A stretch of 64,000 nt of DNA from Sipunculus nudus (taxonomy: Eukaryota; Annelida; Sipuncula; Golfingiida; Sipunculidae), in NCBI GenBank assembly GCA_026874595.1, contig CM049322.1, positions 60,084,886 to 60,148,885 on the forward strand. The letters are read 5' to 3'. How positions within the stretch are numbered: position 1 is the stretch's first letter; each line of letters opens with the position of its first letter. A model generated the notes under the pieces. That model was given only the letters and a program-made list of their open reading frames with translations. It had not been told where the DNA came from and made no database searches. Both the position numbers and the translations under genes were made by a program. Of the stretch, positions 55,490 through 64,000 are shown in pieces.

Positions 55490-56609
55490 GTAAGAGTAAT
55501 GTTTTTTACTAGTTATGCTAAATAATAATTAAATTATAAAAAGGCATGGGCGTAATGTAAAAGCTGGCGGCATCCGTCGGGTAGTGAGACTGACGTCAGA
55601 GTTTCTTTAATCCACAGTGAATTTATGGGCGTTTAATTATGTGCGCCTGCAGTTAACAAAGTTAAATGTCAATTAAATGAAAACAAATGTATATTATGTA
55701 CTAGGAAAACTGATGTGGTTGTACTTAAATGTAATTTTGCCGCAGAGTGAATACAGAAAAATAGTATCGCCATCACCTTGCGTCTTTAAACCTATGAATG
55801 TCCTTGAAACGCTGGTAATCATCAAGTGAACGGTAAAAAATATCGATATTTCACACGGGGGTCGGGGCTCTCAATGGTTTCAGTAGAACCACGTACAGCA
55901 TCATATATCGATACGGCTGTAAGTGTCCCAGTTTGCTACCTGCTGTTTATATGAATATTCAAAAGACACAGCTGGGTCAGTGTGTATTATATCCACTGAT
56001 TTACTCTCACATAAACTGATTATAATGAAAGCATAGCCCCAGGTAGCCGCCTGCAGCGACGAAACGTCTTGCACCGTTAACGTGCGACTGTTTCAAAAAC
56101 CTAACCCAAATCCTATAAAATGTACTCTCAGATATATCTAACACTTTATAATCACCTTGGTGGCTAAGCCCCAGGTGAAGTTGGGACATTAAAAGTGGAA
56201 AAAATATTAATCATGAATGGTTTAATATAACTTTATTTGAAAAGAGACCAGTCTTTTCTCATAAATATTGATTTTTAATGGACCATGAGATAAGTGGTTT
56301 GAGTGAAGTCAGTACTGAAGTGTATTGACAGCTGTCTTACTGTAAGTGTTATGTAGGCTTGGTCTGACAGCCATGATTTTTTCTGTTGATAGTGAACCAG
56401 TGCATGTTGGTTTTAAGAAGTACATGCTTAATTAAGATAAAGGAAGAAAAAACAGGGATGTTGAAAGTGTAATGCTCATTGTTTTATCACATCTGTCATA
56501 CAGAGTAAAGAAGCCTGCTGTATAATTTGCTGGTGAAATAATACGAGTGTACATAATAAAGTGAGAAAAGATAGAACAAGAAAACTTGATTTATTGGTAC
56601 AGACAGACC

Positions 56610-57050
56610 TAGAAGATAGGGCTGAAACAGGTACAAAATTTTGGACTCGAGTACCCGATAGGCATTACCCGACAGAATGCGAGTACTCGTTACCATGGCA
56701 ACACTGTAAAGTTTAACTGACATCTGTTTATTGATGCAAAACATACATAAATTTGACTTCGTGACTCCAAACGAAGGAATAGATATAGATACTAAAATTA
56801 AACCGAATTTGGAAAAATCCATTCAAAAACATATGACTAATAAATGAGAGTCTCTTCGAAATAAACTGTACAGTATGATTATTACTTTGATAATGAATAA
56901 ATAGGCCGAGACTACCCGTAAATTTACAGTAATATTCATATATATGTGTGTACATACACGAGTACTCGAGTACAAATTTTGGACTCAAGTACTCGGCAAG
57001 TATTACCCGGACTCAAGTACTCCAGTACTCCTTTCAGCCCTACTAGAAGA
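56610..57050. mobile_element. hAT-type MITE, 425 bp, with perfect 8-bp target-site duplication
   Basis: The element spans 56,618-57,042. It begins TAGGGCTGAAA and ends TTTCAGCCCTA, an 11-bp perfect terminal inverted repeat. Directly outside lie identical 8-bp target-site duplications, CTAGAAGA, at 56,610-56,617 and 57,043-57,050. An 8-bp duplication with TAGGG-type ends fits the hAT superfamily. The interior has many short palindromic words built on GAGTACTCGAGTAC and ATTTTGGACTC, so the molecule can fold extensively. It has no transposase ORF, so it is non-autonomous. Minus-strand ORFs of 62-108 codons that cross it are incidental. The intact duplication suggests a fairly recent insertion. 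Confidence 0.85.
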
Positions 57051-57442
57051 CTCTGAATGTATGTACATATATAGTCAAAAGATGCTGAGGAAATTGAAAA
57101 CCATGATGTGATGTCAACATCCATTAAGTGGAACAGTCAGATGGCTAAATTCTGGAAGACCCATACAGTCAATTATGTGCAAAATGGAATTCTTCAGGAA
57201 CTTTTTCATGCCAAGTGCAGTGCGTTTGTTCAATAAGGATATATTATTTAAGATTATTAATTTGCAAAGTATTATTTTTCTTTATTGTTCAATATGTCAG
57301 TAATTGGACACCCAAATTCCTCATACCAATAAATGAAACTTATCTTGGTTTATAAACAATGCTGTAATGAGGAATGTTACATCTTTGAGGTCAATGTGTC
57401 TTTTGGTGTGGATGAACAGAGATAATCTGCATGCTCCATGTC

Positions 57443-57446
<4 letters not shown>

Positions 57447-57477
<31 letters not shown>
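57447..57477. repeat. (AT)n microsatellite
   Basis: An uninterrupted run of about 15 AT dinucleotides, preceded by TCTGCC and ending ATAATG. Length polymorphism is expected. Confidence 0.95.
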
Positions 57478-57479
<2 letters not shown>

Positions 57480-57754
57480 GTTGATGTATCTAATTATCTG
57501 TCATTTCAAAAGTGATTGCTGAACATATATCATCCCCTGTTCTCACTAATACACAGAGATGTAACCGTGTTAGATTATATACTGGTACTGGTTGGTGTGT
57601 TTTAAGATGCCAACCTTCAGCACATGAAACATTCTGAAAATACTGCAAGAGAAAAACTTAAAATTTATATTTTAGTTAAAAGTTTGACTATTATCTTTTA
57701 TATATTGATTAAATTGGCTTGTTTTGTTGTAAATCACCATGAGAATATACTTTA

Positions 57755-57771
57755 AGGTCAAGGTCAGGTCA
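57755..57771 (+). promoter_or_regulatory. Cluster of nuclear-receptor half-sites (AGGTCA AGGTCA GGTCA)
   Basis: Two AGGTCA half-sites abut directly and overlap a third GGTCA; another AAGGTCA follows at about 57,778. It lies about 0.8 kb upstream of the AGGTCA-rich Helitron-like element and may be a fragment of a related repeat. Binding is not shown by sequence alone. Confidence 0.3.
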
Positions 57772-57932
57772 TACTGTAAGGTCAATGTCACCATGAGACC
57801 TGGAGGAAGGGACCGCCCTTTGTCCTCAGTTGATTAGTATTTTATTTGTATTTTATTAGTATTTTATACCATTTGATGGCATTGACCAGCAGCAGGTGTA
57901 GATACAAATTAATGATGAAAGGGACAACCACA

Positions 57933-57946
57933 GGGGGGGGGGGGGG
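57933..57946 (+). repeat. Poly-G tract (14 G)
   Basis: Fourteen consecutive G residues between CCACA and AAGCAGAC. Such tracts are unstable and error-prone in sequencing, so the length is uncertain. Confidence 0.9.
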
Positions 57947-58744
57947 AAGCAGACATGGCAGATGAGCCATTTCAATTACACTGCTAAGTTCAAGGTCATT
58001 TGTTGAAAGAGATTTCCCACAATGCCCAGCTAGAGTTGCTGCTTAATGTTTTGATACCACTTGGGATCAATTTTTGTTTATGATCATTAAAGGATCATTT
58101 AACCTCTTCGTAGATAAATCTGTGTTTGGCTGTATCAGCATGGCATGGTTGCTGGTACACAGACAGTGTGTAATGCTGCAGTGCTGGTGATAATCTTACA
58201 GCTGCTGCGGGTTGATATATGGCTGTTTGATACACAGTCTATCAAAGCTTGTAACCATATATGTTGTTATCAGCGAGAAACTCCATGAAAAAGCAGTTAC
58301 AGCAGAAGCCTCTGCTGTGAAGGAGATCGAGGTTCACCTGGTTCTCCTCCTAATGCAGGAAATAAACTAAAAGGCCTGTGACTGCATGGGGCTATCATGC
58401 ATTATAGCTTGGCTTCTAAATCAGATGATCTGACAGTCAACTGGCAACTGTGACATATCAGGTTTAACATAATTCAGATTTCCTCTGAATTAACAGCTTA
58501 AAATCCTCTGAGTTTCAACCAAGGCTTGTTTTCTGTTATCTCCATCCACCTTCAGATATATGAAAAGGATGGACTAATTGTATCCCCGGATAAAGTCGGG
58601 GGATACTATGTTTTCATACCGGTCCCGCCGCCGCCGCCGCATATAAATCTTGTTGGCACGATAACCCAAAAAATATTTCACAGAACTTTACCAAACTTGG
58701 TATATGTATAAATATGGGTAAGAGGACGACGCCTATTCAAAATG

Positions 58745-58756
58745 AGGTCATGACCT
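58745..58756. promoter_or_regulatory. Perfect AGGTCATGACCT palindrome (thyroid-receptor-type site)
   Basis: The 12-bp AGGTCATGACCT is an inverted repeat of two consensus nuclear-receptor half-sites with no spacer, identical to the palindromic thyroid hormone response element. A one-base variant GGGTCATGACCT occurs about 318 bp later (near 59,064), within a diverged second copy of the same repeat segment. Use in vivo is unknown. Confidence 0.35.
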
Positions 58757-59230
58757 TTACTAGGAGAGTGTCCTTGACCTTGAATAGGTCCAATTTTGGG
58801 GAAAATCACACAAATTCTTTAATATCTTGCATGGATTTATCCCACAATCAAGTTGATGGAAGATCATGGATAGGGTTGTCATGTTCCGGAAACTGGTGGC
58901 GCCACCTATTATTCTTTACTTGTTTTCGTGCCGTTTAATACCCCCCAAAATTGCCACCTTACAGTACTGTGAGCATTATAAGTCAAAAACTAATGGACAG
59001 ATTTCTTTTATATTATGCATATACATAGGTATGGGTTATGGGATGATGTTTATTTAAATTGGGGTCATGACCTTTCCTATGAGAGTGGCCTTGACCTTGA
59101 ATATTGGCATATATGGTGAAAATCACACACCTCTTATGATATCTCCAGTGTTGATAGCCATATGGATTTCAAACATGACTTATGTATGGCCCACCACTAA
59201 AGTAAGAACCCTATAGGTTCTAGGGTCATG

Positions 59231-60415
59231 AGGTCAAAGGTCAAGGTCACTGGACTGGCATCCTAAAAGATACTGTGGATGCATTTTAAGCCAAACTTTC
59301 ATCCCAGGTCTTCCATCTTTAATATATAGCTCACTTGCCAATATAGTGGATGATCCATATCAATTTTGGGGTCACAAGGCCAAAGGTCAAGGCCACAGGA
59401 GCTATCTGTCAAAAAATTAGTTTCTGGATAATAATTCCTGCTTTAATTGATGTATTGATTTCAAACTTGACTTATATATGTCCCATTGAAAAAAAAAGAC
59501 TCCAATTGATTTTGGGGTAATGAGGACAAAGGTCAAGGTCACAGGACATCTTTTAAAAGATTGTGGATGCATTTTCAGCCAAACAATTCATCTCAGATCT
59601 TTCATCTTGCACATATAGTTCACCTGCAAAGAGTGGAAGACCCCTATCAATTTTGAGGTCACAAGGTCAAAGGTGAAGGTCACAGGAGCCATCTGTCCTA
59701 AAATTAGTTTCTGGATGATAATTCCTGCTTTTCTTAATGTATGGATTTCAAACTTGACTTGTATATGTCCCATTGGAAAAGCAAGACCCAAATTGATTTT
59801 GGGGTCATGAGGTAAAAGGTCAAGGTCACAGGACACATCTTTAAAAAGATGTGGATATATTTTCAGCCAATCATTTCATCTCAGATCTTTCATCTTGCAC
59901 ATATAGTTCACCTGCCATGAGAGGAAGAACCCTATCAATTTTGAGGTCACTAGGTCAAAGGTGAAGGTCACAGGAGCCATCTGTCCAAAAATTAGTTTCT
60001 GGATGATAATTCCTGCTTTTATTGATGTATGGATGTCAAACTTGACTTGTATATGTTCCATTGGAAAAGCAAGACCCAAATTCATTTTGGGGTCATGAGG
60101 TCAAAGGTCAAGGTCACAGGACACATCTTTAAAAAGATGTGGATGCATTTTCAGCCAAACATTTCATCTCAGATCTTTCATCTTGCACATATAGTTCACC
60201 TACCAAGAGAGGAAGAACCCTATCAATTTGAGGTCACAAGGTCAAAGGTTAAGGTCACAGGAGCCATCTGTCCAAAAATTAGTTTCTGGATGATAATTCC
60301 TGCTTTATTGATGTATAGATATCAAACTTGACTTGTATATGTCCCATTGGAAAAGCAAGACCCGAATTGATTTTGGGGTCATGAGGTCAAAGGTCAAGGT
60401 CACAGGACACATCTT
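59231..60415 (+). repeat. Internal tandem block of the Helitron-like element (about 144-bp units, 287-bp dimers)
   Basis: Nine composite motifs of the form AGGTCA-A-AGGTCA-AGGTCA start at 59,231, 59,377, 59,523, 59,664, 59,810, 59,952, 60,098, 60,239 and 60,384. Steps are 141-146 bp; alternate copies are 286-288 bp apart from 59,377 onward. Three copies (59,231, 60,098, 60,384) are perfect and the others have one or two changes. Each motif is followed by CACAGGA or a close variant. Between motifs recur TTAGTTTCTGGATGATAATT and CATCTTGCACATATAGTTCA. The first two spacings are less regular, suggesting older copies at the left. Confidence 0.85.
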
Positions 60416-60532
60416 TAAAAAGATCAGGTTCACAGGACCAACATCTTCAACAAGATTGTGGATTGATAGATGGAAGAAACAAATATGCCAAGTGTCAGTA
60501 TATGCTGCTAAAAATGGGGGCCTATTCTTAAA

Positions 60533-60544
60533 GGGGGGGGGGGG
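60533..60544 (+). repeat. Poly-G tract (12 G)
   Basis: Twelve G residues just before CTACTATGTCTGG, near the 3' end of the Helitron-like element. The length is uncertain for the same technical reasons as other homopolymers. Confidence 0.85.
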
Positions 60545-60624
60545 CTACTATGTCTGGGGATACTCTGGCACCTGCGGTGCCAAGAAATGTCTAGTTTTTT
60601 TAAGTGAACTTTTTAATCCTGCTT

Positions 60625-63600
60625 TTGTCCCACCTTTTCCTTCTATTATACTACTTTTTCTTACTTTTTCCATATTTAGTCCTCCTTTTGTCCTGCTTTT
60701 CACAATGGTTGACAGCCTACTTTTGTTTTGCTTTTCACAGTGGTTGAGAGCCTACTATTTTCCTGTTTTTCACAATGGTTGATAGCCTACTTTTGACCTG
60801 CTTTACACAATGGTTGACAGCCTACTTTTGTCCTGCTTTACACAATGGTTGACAACCTACTTTAGTCCTGCTTTTCACATTGGTTGACAGCCTGCATTTG
60901 TCCTGCTTTTCTCAATGGTTGAAAGCCTACATTTGTCCTGCTTTTCACAATGGTTGACAGCCTACATTTGTCCTGCTTTTCTCAATGGTTGACAGCCTAC
61001 TTTTGTTCTGCTTTACACAATGGTTGACAACCTACTTTTGTCCTGCTTTACACAATGGTTGACAACCTACTTTAGTCCTGGTTTTCACAATGGTTGACAA
61101 CCTACTTTAGTCCTGCTTTTCACATTGGTTGACAGGCTACGTTTGTCCTGCTTTTCACAATGGTTGACAGGCTGCATTTGTCCTGCTTTTCTCAATGGTT
61201 GAAAGCCTACTTTAGTCCTGTTTTTCACAATGGTTGACACCCTTCTTTTGTCCTGCTTTTCACATTGGTTGACAGGCTACTTTTGTCCTGCTTTTCACAA
61301 TGGTTGACAACCTACTTTTGTCCTGCTTTACACAATGGTTGACAGCCTACTTTTGTCCTGTTTTTCACAATGGTTGATAGCCTACTTTTGACCTGCTTTA
61401 CACAATGGTTGACAGCCTACTTTTGTCCTGCTTTACACAATGGTTGACAACCTACTTTAGTCCTGCTTTTCACAATGGTTGACAGGCTACTTTTGTCCTG
61501 CTTTTCACAATGGTTGACAGGCTGCATTTGTCTTGCTTTTCTCAATGGTTGAAAGCCTACTTTTGTCCTGCTTTTCACAATGGTTGACAGCCTACTTTTG
61601 TTTTGCTTTTCACAGTGGTTGAGAGCCTACTATTTTCCTGTTTTTCACAATGGTTGATAGCCTACTTTTGACCTGCTTTACACAATGGTTGACAGCCTAC
61701 TTTTGTCCTGCTTTACACAATGGTTGACAACCTACTTTAGTCCTGCTTTTCACATTGGTTGACAGGCTACGTTTGTCCTGCTTTTCACAATGGTTGACAG
61801 GCTGCATTTGTCCTGCTTTTCTCAATGGTTGAAAGCCTACTTTAGTCCTGCTTTCTCACAATGGTTGACAGCCTACATTTGTTTTGCTTTTCACAGTGGT
61901 TGAGAGCCTACTATTTTCCTGTTTTTCACAATGGTTGATAGCCTACTTTTGACCTGCTTTACACAATGGTTGACAGCCTACTTTTGTTTTGCTTTTCACA
62001 GTGGTTGAGAGCCTACTATTTTCCTGTTTTTCACAATGGTTGATAGCCTACTTTTGACCTGCCTCACACAATGGTTGACACCCATCTTTTGTCCTGCTTT
62101 ACACAATGGTTGACAGCCTACTTTTGTCTTGCTTTACACAATGGTTGACACCCTTCTTTTGTCCTGCTTTACACAATGGTTGACAGGCTACTTTTGTCTC
62201 GCTTTTCACAATGGTTGACAGGCTACTTTTGTTCCGCTTTTCACAATGGGTGACAGCCTACTTTTGTCCTGCTTTTCACAATGGTTGACAGCCTGCATTT
62301 GTCCTGCTTTTCACAATGGTTGACAGGCTACGTTTGTCCTGCTTTTCACAATGGTGGACAGCCTACTTTTGTCCTGCTTTACACAATGGTTGACAACCTA
62401 CTTTAGTCCTGCTTTTCACATTGGTTGACAGGCTACGTTTGTCCTGCTTTTTACAATGGTTGACAGGCTGCATTTGTCCTGCTTTTCTCAATGGTTGAAA
62501 GCCTACATTTGTCCTGCTTTTCACAATGGTTGACAGGCTACTTTAGTCCTGCTTTTCACGATGGTTGACAGGCTGCGTTTGTCCTGCTTTTCACAATGGT
62601 GGACAGCCTACTTTAGTCCTGGTTTTCACATTGGTTGACAGCCTACATTTGTCCTGCTTTTCACAATGGTTGACAGGCTACGTTTTTCCTGCTTTTTACA
62701 ATGGTTGACAGGCTGCATTTGTCCTGCCTTTCTCAATGGTTGACAGCCTACATTTGTCCTGCTTTTCACAATGGTTGACAGCCTACTTTTGTCCTGCTTT
62801 TCACAATGGTTGACAGGCTACTTAAGTCCTGCTTTTCACGATGGTTGACAGGTTGCGTTTGTCCTGCTTTTCACAATGGTGGACAGCCTACTTTAGTCCT
62901 GGTTTTCACATTGGTTGACAGCCTACATTTGTCCTGCTTTTCACAATGGTTGACAGGCTACGTTTGTCCTGCTTTTCACAATGGTGGACAGCCAACTTTT
63001 GTCCTGCTTTTCACAATGGTTGACAGGCTACTTTAGTCCTGCTTTTCACGATGGTTGACAGGCTGCTTTGTCCTGCTTTTCACAATGGTTGAAAGCCTAC
63101 TTTAGTCTTGCTTTTCACATTGGTTGACAGCCTACATTTGTCCTGCTTTTCACAATGGTTGACGCTACGTTTGTCCTGCTTTTCACAATGGTTGACAGCC
63201 TACTTTTGTCCTGCTTTTCACATTGGTTGACAGCCTACGTTTGTCCTGCTTTTACAATGGTTGACAGCCTACTTTTGTCTTGCTTTACACAATGGTTGAC
63301 AGCCTACTTTAGTCCTGTTTTTCACAATGGTTGACAGGCTACTTTTGTCCTGCTTTTCACAATGGTTGACAGGCTACTTTTGTCCTGCTTTTCAGAATGG
63401 TTGACAGGCTACTTTAGTCCTGCTTTTCAGAATGGTTGACAGGCTACTTTTGTCCTGCTTTTCACAATGGTTTACAGGCTACTTTTGTCCTGCTTTTCAC
63501 AATGGTTGACAGGCTACTTTTGTCCTGCTTTTCACATTGGTTGACAGGCTACTTTTGTCCTGCTTTTCACAATGGTTGACAGGCTACTTTTGTCCTGCTT

Positions 63601-64000
63601 TACACAATGGTGGACAGCCTACTTTAGTCCTGCTTTTCACAATGGTTGACAGGCTACTTTTGTCCTGCTTTTCACAATGGTTGACAGGCTACTTTTGTCC
63701 TGCTTTTAACAATGGTTGACAGGCTACTTTTGTCCTGCTTTTCACAATGGTTGACAGGCTACTTTTGTCCTGCTTTACACAATGGTTGACAGGCTACTTT
63801 TGTCCTGCTTTTCACAATGGTTGACAGGCTACTTTTGTCCTGCTTTTCACAATGGTTGACAGGCTACTTTTGTCCTGCTTTTCACAATGGTTGACAGGCT
63901 ACTTTAGTCCTGCTTTTCACAATGGTTGACTGGCTACTTTTGTCCTGCTTTACACAATGGTTGACACCCTTCTTTTGTCCTGCTTTTCACAATGGTTGAC
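60625..64000. repeat. 35-bp minisatellite (about 95 units), runs off the window
   Basis: The unit is TCCTGCTTTTCACAATGGTT followed by GACAGCCTACTTTTG (35 bp). Degenerate units appear at about 60,625-60,690, only some 30 bp after the Helitron-like 3' end. Common variants are TTTACACAATGG, CACATTGG, GACAGGCTAC, GACAACCTACTTTAG and CATTTG. The left part holds a recognisable multi-unit block (TTTTGCTTTTCACAGTGG, then GAGAGCCTACTATTTTCC) repeated near 60,725, 61,596, 61,890 and 61,986. The right part (after about 63,300) is much more uniform, with GACAGGCTACTTTTG. Short ORFs inside are artefacts. Confidence 0.95.

Larger units (their letters stand above)
58583..60594 (+). mobile_element. Helitron-like non-autonomous element, about 2,012 bp
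   Basis: The 5' end is TCCCCGG at 58,583, preceded by A. The 3' end is CTAG at 60,591-60,594, followed by T. Nine bases upstream of CTAG sits a perfect hairpin GGCACC-TGC-GGTGCC (60,567-60,581). Canonical Helitrons have a 5' TC, a 3' CTRR, a hairpin about 10-12 nt before the end, and insert between A and T without target duplication; all are matched here within small tolerance. A second fold, TATCCCC with GGGGATA (58,581-58,605), sits at the 5' end, and GTATCCCC at 58,580 is inverted as GGGGATAC at 60,556. This leaves open a Helitron2/Helentron-like end structure. There is no Rep/helicase ORF. Inside are a (CCG)n tract, poly-G and a tandem block rich in AGGTCA. Confidence 0.6.
55490..64000 (+). 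other. Inferred intron 1 of the signal-peptide gene (runs off the window)
   Basis: The donor GTAAGAG begins at 55,490. I found no acceptor-flanked ORF with credible coding content before the window end. The stretch is filled by unique A/T-rich DNA and repeats: a hAT-type MITE, (AT)n and poly-G tracts, a Helitron-like element and a 35-bp minisatellite. If a small exon was missed, the intron is shorter. Unique parts 55,490-56,609 and 57,051-58,582 show nothing further that I can name. Confidence 0.45.

Noticed and set aside
56007-56189. 60-codon minus-strand ORF
   Set aside because: No recognised domain and no acceptor or donor context; inside the inferred intron.
56496-57124. Three minus-strand ORFs of 62-108 codons
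   Set aside because: They run through the hAT-type MITE and across its ends, so they are incidental.
58526-58938. + strand ORFs with a poly-proline stretch, considered as a second exon
   Set aside because: The Pro run comes from a (CCG)n tract of the Helitron-like element, the ORF crosses the element boundary, and no convincing acceptor was seen.
59588-60782. ORFs of 69-149 codons on both strands
   Set aside because: All fall in the AGGTCA-rich tandem block, the poly-G end or the 35-bp minisatellite and repeat with those units.
62806-63719. ORFs of 60-76 codons in the 35-bp array
   Set aside because: They translate the minisatellite; three units make a 35-residue period.

Overview
The window looks like non-coding DNA from a large animal genome, most likely a marine mollusc. 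The reasons are the very long satellite array, several unrelated minisatellites, DNA-transposon and Helitron-like repeats, and one intron-containing gene start with a GT donor. The mollusc assignment rests mainly on the AGGTCA-rich dispersed repeat at 58,583-60,594, which resembles repeats I associate with bivalve and gastropod genomes. It is an inference, not proof. There is no bacterial or viral gene organisation anywhere.

Positions 1-48,643 are one uninterrupted satellite of about 1,200 copies of a roughly 40-bp monomer, entering from the left edge. The monomer is A-rich on the + strand and contains none of TTA, CTA or TCA, so all three minus-strand frames are open. Dozens of long overlapping minus-strand ORFs (up to 2,056 codons) result; they are artefacts of the repeat, not genes. 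On top of the monomer sits higher-order structure: 120-bp trimers, 362- and 443-bp blocks, a cassette of odd-length monomers recurring about 30 times, and near-identical long duplications of about 4.73 kb, 10.46 kb and 3.21 kb. This is the signature of repeated recent unequal exchange, or of assembly duplication.

Positions 48,644-55,040 are mostly unique and gene-free. They hold a 182-bp inverted-repeat element (49,066-49,247), a (TG)n tract, a 25-bp minisatellite (51,091-52,274), three copies of a 143-bp repeat, about 7.5 copies of a 46-bp repeat, and a weak tRNA-like SINE candidate.

At 55,040-55,490 lies the only gene evidence: a CpG-containing promoter/5' UTR with a GC box abutting a perfect GTCACGTGAC palindrome, then a short first coding exon (55,441-55,489) encoding a signal-peptide-like leader and ending at a strong splice donor in phase 1. 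No later exon was recognised, so the rest of the window (more than 8.5 kb) is read as intron 1. That intron holds a hAT-type MITE with perfect 8-bp target-site duplications, simple repeats, a 2-kb Helitron-like element carrying nine regularly spaced nuclear-receptor-like composite sites, and a 35-bp minisatellite running off the right edge.

No multi-gene system is present. The points most worth a second look are the satellite's hierarchical structure and strand bias, the receptor-site array inside the Helitron-like element, and the signal-peptide exon behind a CLEAR-type E-box.
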